NCBI GenBank assembly: GCA_030831885.1
Contig: JAURKF010000237.1
Coordinates: 1 to 5,093 of the forward strand
Length of the DNA stretch: 5,093 nt
Reading direction: 5' to 3'
Source: Flavobacteriales bacterium
Lineage (GTDB): Bacteria; Bacteroidota; Bacteroidia; Flavobacteriales; UA16
Shown: positions 1 through 5,093 of the stretch, piece after piece
Layout: each line of letters opens with the position of its first letter
How positions within the stretch are numbered: position 1 is the first letter of the stretch
Made by a program: the position numbers and the translations under genes
Notes under the pieces: model-generated
Databases searched by the model: none
What the model saw: only the letters and a program-made list of their open reading frames with translations
What the model was told of the DNA's origin: nothing

Positions 1-1
1 G

Positions 2-607
2 AATCGCAGTGCGCTGTTGCGGGCGGTAACAACCACGGGAGAGTCGAGTGCATGCTCAGCAACCGGTTATAGCTGGCGCTTCACGCGTGTAGCGAATTGC
101 TCAGGCACGGCTATACCCGGACAGACGCCTACCACTTACACGTCGACGGGAGTATATCTTTCTCTTTATACGCCCTTCCCAAATGGCGCCTATCCGCTTC
201 CGAACATTGGATATTGGAAGGTAGAAATAGCGCCGATATTCAGCTATGGAACCGCTGCTTATGGCCCGGCGCAAATCATACAAGTGAACAATACAGCATC
301 GAGTACAATGTTGCCTGAAGTGGCTCAAAGTGATGAGCGTGTTGATGACCTGCAAACGTTTGCCGGTATTTATCCTAATCCTGGAGATGGTGAGCGTGCA
401 ATTGTCATAACAAGTGCCGATGCTTTGATTACAAATTGGTCTGTTATGGATGAGCTGGGACGCAAGGTGGAAGGATATCGCGTAGCTCCTATTGATGTTG
501 AGCGATATGAATTGGTATTTGATAATGCGCTTGCCAACGGACTTTATTACATCGCATGGGAATCGAATGGTGAACTGCGAAATGTGAAATGGATGGTTAA
601 TCACTAA
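2..607 (+). CDS. Partial T9SS-secreted surface protein, C-terminal part with type A sorting domain
   Basis: The reading frame is open from the left edge (first whole codon at 2-4) to TAA at 605-607, so 201 C-terminal residues are visible and the true start is outside the window. A TTG at 17-19 lies inside this open frame and is not a convincing start. Residues about 15-100 contain a Tyr/Trp-rich beta-type segment (GYSWRF near residue 22, GYWKVEI near 70, AYGPAQI near 86) that resembles repeated Ig/FN3-like modules seen in long Bacteroidota surface proteins; this match is from memory and tentative. Residues about 119-201 form a T9SS C-terminal sorting domain: YPNP at 124-127, then DELGRKV, then NGLYYI at about 179-184, ending in KWMVNH. 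In this family that domain directs a Sec-exported protein through the outer membrane and is then usually cleaved. The function of the cargo cannot be read from this fragment. The gene is followed by a strong terminator and converges with the kinase gene. Confidence 0.88.
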   Translation, partial: NRSALLRAVTTTGESSACSATGYSWRFTRVANCSGTAIPGQTPTTYTSTGVYLSLYTPFPNGAYPLPNIGYWKVEIAPIFSYGTAAYGPAQIIQVNNTASSTMLPEVAQSDERVDDLQTFAGIYPNPGDGERAIVITSADALITNWSVMDELGRKVEGYRVAPIDVERYELVFDNALANGLYYIAWESNGELRNVKWMVNH

Positions 608-627
608 GATTGATTTTGGATGAATTG

Positions 628-656
628 AAAAAGCCGGCTATACCAGCCGGCTTTTT
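628..656. terminator. Intrinsic, probably bidirectional terminator
   Basis: A perfect 12-bp stem pairs 628-639 with 645-656 around a 5-nt loop (640-644). The inner part is GC-rich (AGCCGGCT on both arms) and the outer part is five A:T pairs, so RNA from the + strand ends in a run of six U (652-657) and RNA from the - strand ends in five U. It lies 20 nt after the stop codon of the left T9SS gene, so it almost certainly ends that transcript. The leftward kinase operon stops at 896, about 240 nt away, and no better hairpin is seen between them, so the same structure may serve both convergent units. Confidence 0.9.
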
Positions 657-895
657 TATGCCTATAACTTGAAAACTACGACTGAAGCGCTATTGTCAAG
701 TAATGTCAAAACCTTGAGTGCATAAAGATTTTATTGTGTTGCTCCATTCGTTGAGATTAATAAATAATCAGTGCAAGTCAGTGCGCTGTAGCGCTGAATT
801 CTCCGGGCTGTTTTGCATTTAGATTAAATAACGCATCGCGGTGTGTTGCTAAGAAGATTTGGTGAACATCGCACCTTGCATCTTGCACTTGGCCC
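657..895. other. Convergent intergenic spacer with no gene
   Basis: This AT-rich stretch separates the terminator from the kinase stop codon. No start-to-stop frame with protein-like composition, no tRNA-like cloverleaf and no convincing promoter was seen. It holds a short heptamer repeat next to the kinase stop (listed separately). It also has two small oddities that are probably chance: TTGTCAA/ATGTCAA 10 bp apart (693-709), and a GCGCT-gt-AGCGC dyad (783-794) whose 2-nt loop is too short for an RNA hairpin. On the - strand it would be the 3' untranslated region of the kinase operon. Confidence 0.6.
869..889 (-). repeat. Degenerate 7-bp tandem repeat, three units, just after the kinase stop
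   Basis: On the + strand the units read TCGCACC, TTGCATC and TTGCACT, a period-7 pattern with consensus TTGCACC and one or two changes per unit. On the transcribed (-) strand the array begins 6 nt after the TAG stop of the histidine kinase gene. With a shifted phase (GCACCTT, GCATCTT) it has the same NNNYCTT look as the larger heptamer arrays at 4773-4843, which also start right after a stop codon. Role unknown; it could be a low-complexity spacer family. Confidence 0.6.
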
Positions 896-3805
896 CTATT
901 CAATCACAACTTCCTTTGGCAAAAACAACCTTACCAGCGTGCCTTCGGCTGGCACCGCCTCTTCACTGCGGTCGATGATGGCAATGCTGTAACTGCTACC
1001 CGACAAGGCGCTAAGAATGTTCAAACGCTCTTGGTTCATTTTGAGCGCCAAGCTTTCATGGTTATTGCCCCTGCGGTTTTCTGCGGCCTTGAAGCCGATG
1101 CCGTTGTCGCGGATTTCAACCTCGTAGTGATTGCCGATGGCGCGTAATGAAACATCGAGATGTCCGCCTCTCTCTTTTGGTAAAATGCCATGTATGATAG
1201 CATTCTCTACATAGGGCTGCAACAACATTGGAGGTATCCATATTGCCCGGCCCTCCAGGTCTTTCATGCCATGTATTTCGTAGGTAAGCTTGTCGCCGAA
1301 TCTAAATTTTTCAAGTTTCAAATACAATTCGAGTCGTTCTATTTCTTGTTCAAGATAAACTAAACTCTCAAGGTTGTTTTCAAGGTTCATGCGAACCAAT
1401 CTTGAGAAATCAGTCAAATATTCATTGGCCAATTCGGGCTGACTGCTGTTGATGAAATGCTGAACGCCATTGAGCGCATTGAAAATAAAGTGCGGATTCA
1501 TATTTGCATTCAGCGCTTGTTGCCTCAACTCGGTCATCTTGGCGAGCTGCAAAAGTCGAATGCGTTTATTTCGATAAAACCACGTGAAGCCACTTGTGAT
1601 AATTCCAACGAGTAATAACGCTACCATCAAACGAAACCACCATGTTGCGGTAAAATGTTGCGCAATGGTAAACATGGTCGAAGTAGGCGCCTCCCAAATG
1701 CCATCTTCATTCATTGCACTTAACTCAAATGTATAGGTGCCGGCGGGTAGGGCCCAGAAGTCAACCGTGCGGGAATTAGTTTCAGACCAATTATCGGTGA
1801 GACCAAGAAGACGGTAGCGATACAACGTGTTGGAACCCGTCCTATAGTTGAGGCTCAAGAATGTAAAGCGAACGTTGTTTTCGTTCCATGCCAAATCGAT
1901 TTTACTGTTAATGTCGAAATACTTTTCACCAACGGACAAATGTTCTACATATGTCGGTAATGAAGCCGCGTGAAAGGATGCCGCGTTGGGGTTGAATATG
2001 CACATGCCATTACCCGTGGCAGCGTAAATTTTGTTTTCATGAAACAATAAATCGAACACTTCTGCTGATGGTAGTCCTTTCTGGTAATTCACTTGAAAAA
2101 AGCTCCACTGCTTTGGGTTTGTGCCCAAGGCATTGATGCATTGCATGCCCTTGCCTGTGCCTATCCAAATCCGATTGTTTCCATCAATTGCAATACATTC
2201 TGTTGTATTCGAAAGAAGCCCGTCAACTTCTGTAACGTTGAATAGGTGACCCGGTTTATAGAAAATAATTCCACCACCACGAGTAGCCACCACGAGATAG
2301 TTGTTCCATTCGGCTATATCTGAAATCGGGGTTTTGTGAATGCTATTGAATTCCTGAACAGGGCTGGTAGTATTGTCTTTTAATTGATAGAGTCCTTCGG
2401 TTGTGCCAAGCCACAATTGTTGCTGTGTATCTTCATAAAGAGTGGGTGTTCGCAGTTTAAAGTTGGCCGTGTCGATTCGTCGCCACCCGTTTTTCTTATC
2501 GTAAAGCGCCAGCCCGTCGGCGAGGGCAAATGCATTGTTGCCGTTCGCCAGCAAAATGCTCTTTCGCACGATGGCAAGGCTATCGAGCGATTTTGCGTTA
2601 TTACCGTGTACATCGGATAGCACAGGTACCTTGCCTTGAATAACATCGCCGTCGGCCGTGAGCGTGAAATCGTATGATAACCCCTGAAGATTTGTTGAAG
2701 CGCTTGGTACTAAGCTATCATTACCCATGAATTTATACAAGTTGCCTGCTGCGTCACTTGCATAGATTGTTTGGTTGAATTTTTTCACCGACACAAACTT
2801 GCTTTGCTTCGTGGGTTCATCTGTTTGAGCTACCACCATATCCAGACTCGGAACGAAGAATAACCCGTTGTTACGGTCGGCAAACCAATAGTTGCCTGCG
2901 CGATCCTGAACAACCCCTGAGATGTATTGTCCGGGGAAGTAGTTGCGCGCATCTTGGATACCTCTCATGTAATCGGCAATGCGATAGGCGCCATCACTCT
3001 TACAGATCCAAAGGTTGCCCACGCGGTCTTTCTCGAGCGAAGAAAATTCTTTCAGATTTGCACTGAAATATGTCTTCACGTTGCCTTGCGTATCGAAAAC
3101 TACATAGGCTTCCGGACCGGCCAGCGCCCACAAGTCTGGCGATATCTCAACACTGCATGCAAGTTTGCAGCTTTGTGAGACTCGCAAAAGGAAATTAATC
3201 TTATCGCTTGTAAAGACTTGATCCGGACCTTTAGGCTTACCGGTTTTTAGGGCCAGTAATTTGTCACCCGCCCTGCGCAGATAATACATTACTTCATTGC
3301 TTTCTCCGGCCATGTTTGGCAAAAAATCCTGCAGGCTGTCACCAAACGATTTGAATATCTGCGTGCCGTTCATGGTGGTAATCCACATAGTGTCGGCTTC
3401 GAAAAACAAGGATGCGGGTCGCTCTTTTCCCTTGAGAAGTTTTTTGATTTGATCGTTACCCGCGTAAGCACGCACGCTATCGTCTTCGAGATACGCATAT
3501 TGGGTTCCGCATAAAAACCATATACGACCTTTTAAGTCTTCATGGATGAGTAAAACGTTGTCGTTTGGTAACCCTTGATGGGTTGTGTAGGTATCGAAAT
3601 TATATCCGTTATACCGCGCGGCTCCTTTATCGGTAATAATCCAGATGTACCCTCGACTATCTTCCAGCAAACCATTGATGCGCGTGGAGGGAAGTCCGTC
3701 GCGTGTGTCGAAGTGTCGGTAGGAAACGTGTTGCCTGACTTGCCCTATGGATAAGTTGGAAAGGCAGATGAATACAGCTAGAATCGCGAGACGAAGTAAT
3801 ATCAT
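896..3805 (-). CDS. LytS-type sensor histidine kinase with periplasmic two-component-regulator propeller
   Basis: This is an inner-membrane sensor kinase of 969 residues, counted from the ATG at 3803-3805. Residues 1-21 are a Sec signal peptide (MILLRLAILAVFICLSNLSIG, likely cut before Q22). About 28-610 is a beta-propeller of Reg_prop-type blades, clearest at 38-70 (DGLPSTRINGLLEDSRGYIW), 72-100, 256-276 (DRVGNLWI), 294-318, 455-475 (QLWLGTTEGLY), 534-556 (NRIWIGTGKGM) and 577-607. A Y_Y_Y domain spans about 638-714, with one TM helix at about 720-744. The His_kinase domain follows: NMNPHFIFNALN with phospho-acceptor His772. The HATPase domain has the N box PYVENAIIHG (Asn868) and G box RDNGIGF (Asp900). 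All catalytic motifs are intact and there is no fused REC or AraC domain, so it must signal to a separate regulator. That is the upstream gene, whose TGA overlaps this ATG (TGATG). An in-frame TTG one codon earlier (3806-3808) is possible but less likely. The ligand is unknown; relatives with this architecture often sense polysaccharides, but nothing nearby is a carbohydrate gene. Confidence 0.95.
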   Translation of the reverse strand: MILLRLAILAVFICLSNLSIGQVRQHVSYRHFDTRDGLPSTRINGLLEDSRGYIWIITDKGAARYNGYNFDTYTTHQGLPNDNVLLIHEDLKGRIWFLCGTQYAYLEDDSVRAYAGNDQIKKLLKGKERPASLFFEADTMWITTMNGTQIFKSFGDSLQDFLPNMAGESNEVMYYLRRAGDKLLALKTGKPKGPDQVFTSDKINFLLRVSQSCKLACSVEISPDLWALAGPEAYVVFDTQGNVKTYFSANLKEFSSLEKDRVGNLWICKSDGAYRIADYMRGIQDARNYFPGQYISGVVQDRAGNYWFADRNNGLFFVPSLDMVVAQTDEPTKQSKFVSVKKFNQTIYASDAAGNLYKFMGNDSLVPSASTNLQGLSYDFTLTADGDVIQGKVPVLSDVHGNNAKSLDSLAIVRKSILLANGNNAFALADGLALYDKKNGWRRIDTANFKLRTPTLYEDTQQQLWLGTTEGLYQLKDNTTSPVQEFNSIHKTPISDIAEWNNYLVVATRGGGIIFYKPGHLFNVTEVDGLLSNTTECIAIDGNNRIWIGTGKGMQCINALGTNPKQWSFFQVNYQKGLPSAEVFDLLFHENKIYAATGNGMCIFNPNAASFHAASLPTYVEHLSVGEKYFDINSKIDLAWNENNVRFTFLSLNYRTGSNTLYRYRLLGLTDNWSETNSRTVDFWALPAGTYTFELSAMNEDGIWEAPTSTMFTIAQHFTATWWFRLMVALLLVGIITSGFTWFYRNKRIRLLQLAKMTELRQQALNANMNPHFIFNALNGVQHFINSSQPELANEYLTDFSRLVRMNLENNLESLVYLEQEIERLELYLKLEKFRFGDKLTYEIHGMKDLEGRAIWIPPMLLQPYVENAIIHGILPKERGGHLDVSLRAIGNHYEVEIRDNGIGFKAAENRRGNNHESLALKMNQERLNILSALSGSSYSIAIIDRSEEAVPAEGTLVRLFLPKEVVIE

Positions 3806-4584
3806 CAAGGTTTTAGAAAACGGGCTTTAATAGCGTCCAAAAACAAAGGAAGCCTCCGTTTGGCAATCTGCAATTTAGTTCCATCCATGAGTTCGGCCAT
3901 ACCTCCATCGTCCCGAATATAACCTTTCAGGAAATTGATATTGATAATGTGTGAGTTGTGAATGCGTATGAACTCTGTATCATCCAAGAAGTCTTCAAAA
4001 TGCTTCATGGGCTTACTTACAAGTACTTTTTCACCGGAAATTAGGTGAACATGTGTGTAATTGCTATCACTTTCTAGCCGTATCAAATCATTCACACTTT
4101 CGAAACGATATCCGGTGAAATGTGGCAGGGCTATTCGAAGCGGACCTTTTTGGCCGGCCGACTGCAGAATAAGTTTTAGGGCGTCGGCATAACCTTCTTC
4201 AAAGCCCGGATTTTTCTTTTTCAACTCCAATAAATGTTGAAGTTTTTCTGCGGCAGCTTGTAGTTCTTTTATACTGATGGGTTTTAGAATGTAGTCGATA
4301 GCACTGGAGCGAATGGCCTTCATGGCATAACGATCGAAAGCGGTGACAAACACTACCATGGGTTTGAAGGCGCCTAGTTTGCCAAGCATACTGAATCCAT
4401 CCATGTCCGACATGTGAACATCAAGAAAGATGGCATCCGGCTGAAAATCCTCTATTTTTTTTAAGCCGTCCATTCCGGAAACAGCCACTCCTAATACCTC
4501 GAGTTGTGGACAGTACTTTTCTATCAGTATATTCAAATTATCGCGTCCATTTTTTTCATCGTCTATGATCAGGCATTTTACCAT
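3805..4584 (-). CDS. LytTR-family response regulator (REC-LytTR)
   Basis: This is a cytoplasmic transcription factor of 259 residues, the usual length for LytR/AlgR/AgrA-type regulators. Residues about 3-118 are a receiver domain with the acidic pair Asp8/Asp9, phospho-acceptor Asp55 in AIFLDVHMSDMDGF, the switch Thr81 in FVTAFDRYA, and Lys101 in the LKPI motif; all key residues are present. A linker (about 119-147) leads to a LytTR DNA-binding domain (about 148-256) with LIRLESDSNYTHVHL, FIRIHNSHIININFLKG and LQIAKRR, the segments that fold the family's beta-strand DNA-binding surface. The ATG at 4582-4584 starts exactly at the receiver's first beta strand (MVKCLIIDDE), which fixes the start; no strong Shine-Dalgarno is seen, as is common in Bacteroidota. 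Its stop overlaps the kinase start, so the two are co-transcribed and probably translationally coupled. Likely partner: that kinase. Candidate regulatory repeats lie 65-95 nt upstream. Target genes are unknown. Confidence 0.95.
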   Translation of the reverse strand: MVKCLIIDDEKNGRDNLNILIEKYCPQLEVLGVAVSGMDGLKKIEDFQPDAIFLDVHMSDMDGFSMLGKLGAFKPMVVFVTAFDRYAMKAIRSSAIDYILKPISIKELQAAAEKLQHLLELKKKNPGFEEGYADALKLILQSAGQKGPLRIALPHFTGYRFESVNDLIRLESDSNYTHVHLISGEKVLVSKPMKHFEDFLDDTEFIRIHNSHIININFLKGYIRDDGGMAELMDGTKLQIAKRRLPLFLDAIKARFLKP

Positions 4585-4606
4585 GGTATTCCGTCGTTTA
4601 TCAGTT

Positions 4607-4641
4607 AGAGCAAATGAAAACGCCTGAAGAGGATTTGCTCT
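4607..4641. promoter_or_regulatory. Perfect 9-bp inverted repeat upstream of the regulator gene
   Basis: AGAGCAAAT (4607-4615) and ATTTGCTCT (4633-4641) are exact reverse complements separated by 17 nt. The dyad lies 23-57 nt upstream of the regulator ATG. It could be an operator (half-site centres 26 bp apart) or a hairpin in the 5' leader. The near arm overlaps a weak match to the Bacteroidota -7 element (TTCATTTG on the - strand, 4611-4618, against TAnnTTTG), but no matching -33 element was found, so the promoter itself is not called. Confidence 0.45.
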
Positions 4642-4648
4642 CCTTTTT

Positions 4649-4679
4649 TGAGAATTCGGGGTGAATTTATGAGAATTCG
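4649..4679 (-). promoter_or_regulatory. Putative LytTR-type binding site: two 10-bp direct repeats, 21-bp period
   Basis: TGAGAATTCG occurs at 4649-4658 and again, identically, at 4670-4679, giving a 21-bp period (11-bp gap). A third, weaker GAATT lies between them at 4663-4667, so three GAATT cores are spaced 11 and 10 bp, on one face of the helix. LytTR regulators generally bind pairs of about 9-bp direct repeats with centres near 21 bp apart. Here the pair sits 65-95 nt upstream of a LytTR regulator gene, a typical activator position. The base sequence does not clearly match the published LytTR consensus, so the assignment rests on spacing and context. Confidence 0.45.
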
Positions 4680-4686
4680 TTTAATA

Positions 4687-4707
4687 AAGGGGTAAAGGAT
4701 AAGGTAT
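4687..4707 (+). repeat. Isolated three-unit heptamer repeat (AAGGGGT family)
   Basis: Units AAGGGGT, AAAGGAT and AAGGTAT lie at 4687-4693, 4694-4700 and 4701-4707. The first 19 bases are identical to 4780-4798 (direct repeat, 93-bp offset). All 21 bases match the reverse complement of 4823-4843 at 20 of 21 positions. It lies immediately beyond the putative LytTR site on the side away from the regulator gene. Confidence 0.8.
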
Positions 4708-4772
4708 TTCAGGCCGTTCCTTTAACCTCATACTTGATTGCTTCTGCCATAAGACAACATCAATAGCTCAAC

Positions 4773-4843
4773 AAGGGGTAAGGGGTAAAGGATAAGGTTT
4801 TTCCCCTTACACTTTACCCCTTATACCTTATCCCTTACCCCTT
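4773..4843. repeat. Head-to-head heptamer arrays (4 + 6 units) forming a large inverted repeat
   Basis: On the + strand, 4773-4800 reads as four 7-bp units: AAGGGGT, AAGGGGT, AAAGGAT, AAGGTTT. After a single T (4801), 4802-4843 reads on the - strand as six units, from 4843 down: AAGGGGT, AAGGGAT, AAGGTAT, AAGGGGT, AAAGTGT, AAGGGGA. The two arrays can pair in several registers; the best I found joins 4780-4798 to 4825-4843 at 18 of 19 positions. The array ends 4 nt from the stop codon of the right-hand T9SS gene, so it is that gene's immediate 3' region. It may act as a 3' hairpin, but no U-tract follows the stem on either strand, so it is not a standard intrinsic terminator. Function unknown. 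Confidence 0.85.
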
Positions 4844-4847
4844 TTCC

Positions 4848-5093
4848 TTACTTCACCATCAATCGCTGCGAAGCATAAATCGACTCTCCTGTAATCACCA
4901 GTTGGTAATTACCTGAGGCGAGGTTGCCGCGATCGAGGGTGATGCTTTGCTGACAAGCAGACTGCGACCATACCAATCGGCCCATCATATCGCGAATCTC
5001 CAGTTTGAATATGCCCTCGGGCAACTGAATGCGCGCTGATTGATCCATTGGGTTCGGATAGACCTGAATACCTGCATCGGTTGCATCGGAAAC
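4848..5093 (-). CDS. Partial T9SS-secreted protein, C-terminal sorting domain only
   Basis: The frame is open from the right edge (first visible codon at 5091-5093) to the stop at 4848-4850, giving 81 C-terminal residues; the start and functional domains lie outside the window. The ATG at 5046-5048 falls within the YPNPM motif of the domain and is not a start. The visible part is an almost complete T9SS type A sorting domain: GIQVYPNP (YPNP at residues 12-15), IRDMMGRLVW (about 33-42), a SGNYQLVI strand (about 60-67) and the terminal RLMVK. This marks the product as Sec-exported, then secreted or anchored at the cell surface through the type IX system. It differs in sequence from the sorting domain at 2-607, so the two flanking genes are not recent duplicates over this region. 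Its transcript runs toward the regulator-kinase operon on the same strand, with a 263-bp gap filled by repeats. Confidence 0.88.
   Translation of the reverse strand, partial: VSDATDAGIQVYPNPMDQSARIQLPEGIFKLEIRDMMGRLVWSQSACQQSITLDRGNLASGNYQLVITGESIYASQRLMVK

Noticed and set aside
7..17. CAGTGCGCTGT shared with 779-789
   Set aside because: A few shared 11-mers are expected by chance in 5 kb, and there is no flanking similarity.
101..604. Long open frame on the minus strand inside the left T9SS gene
   Set aside because: It is antisense to a clear sorting-domain protein, and its translation is rich in Arg, Ile, Ser and Cys with no recognisable domain; a shadow frame.
693..709. TTGTCAA/ATGTCAA 10 bp apart as a regulatory repeat
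   Set aside because: It is short and imperfect, and it lies in a convergent spacer with no promoter to regulate.
783..794. GCGCT-gt-AGCGC as a hairpin
   Set aside because: A 2-nt loop cannot close an RNA stem and the arms are only 5 bp.
796..803. A third GAGAATTC (minus strand) in the convergent spacer as a further regulator site
   Set aside because: Only 8 bp match, it has no partner at 21-bp spacing, and it lies downstream of genes; likely chance around a common palindrome.
2380..3178. Several 70-90-residue open frames overlapping the kinase gene in other frames
   Set aside because: They lie wholly inside a well-supported kinase reading frame and show no protein family features.
3806..3808. 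TTG start for the kinase one codon before the ATG
   Set aside because: The ATG at 3803-3805 gives a classic TGATG stop-start overlap and a complete signal peptide; the TTG adds one residue with no supporting signal.
4611..4618. TTCATTTG as a Bacteroidota -7 promoter element for the regulator gene
   Set aside because: It has one mismatch to TAnnTTTG and no TTTG/TTG at the expected distance upstream, so it is too weak to call.
4773..4843. CRISPR array or standard intrinsic terminator
   Set aside because: Units are only 7 bp with no spacers, and no U-tract follows the stem on either strand.

Overview
The window looks like chromosomal DNA of a member of the Bacteroidota, probably a flavobacterium- or sphingobacterium-like lineage. 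The evidence is two proteins with type IX secretion (T9SS) C-terminal sorting domains (YPNP...DxxGR...GxY...KxMV pattern), a LytS-type histidine kinase fused to a large two-component-regulator beta-propeller, and weak Shine-Dalgarno sequences at the one gene start that can be inspected. No tRNA, rRNA, CRISPR array, transposase or phage gene was seen.

Layout. Positions 2-607 (+) hold the C-terminal part of a secreted or surface protein ending in a T9SS sorting domain, followed by a strong stem-loop terminator (628-656) that reads well on both strands. Positions 657-895 are non-coding and contain a short degenerate heptamer repeat (869-889). Positions 896-3805 (-) encode a signal-peptide/propeller/Y_Y_Y/TM/histidine kinase protein. 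Positions 3805-4584 (-) encode its LytTR response regulator, whose stop codon overlaps the kinase start in TGATG. Positions 4585-4847 are non-coding and unusually rich in repeats. Positions 4848-5093 (-) are the C-terminal end of a second T9SS cargo protein whose start lies outside the window.

How it works together. The regulator and kinase form a translationally coupled two-gene operon transcribed leftward. The propeller is predicted to sit in the periplasm and sense an unknown ligand. The His_kinase/HATPase module would phosphorylate Asp55 of the regulator, whose LytTR domain would bind DNA. Upstream of the regulator gene are two identical 10-bp direct repeats exactly 21 bp apart, about the two-helical-turn spacing used by LytTR dimers, which makes autoregulation a testable idea.

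The most unusual part of the window is 4687-4843. Thirteen degenerate 7-bp units (consensus AAGGGGT) lie there in both orientations, including a head-to-head array of 4 and 6 units that abuts the stop codon of the right-hand gene. A related three-unit array sits just after the kinase stop codon. No wholly new multi-gene system is visible; the novelty candidates are these repeats and the putative operator sites.
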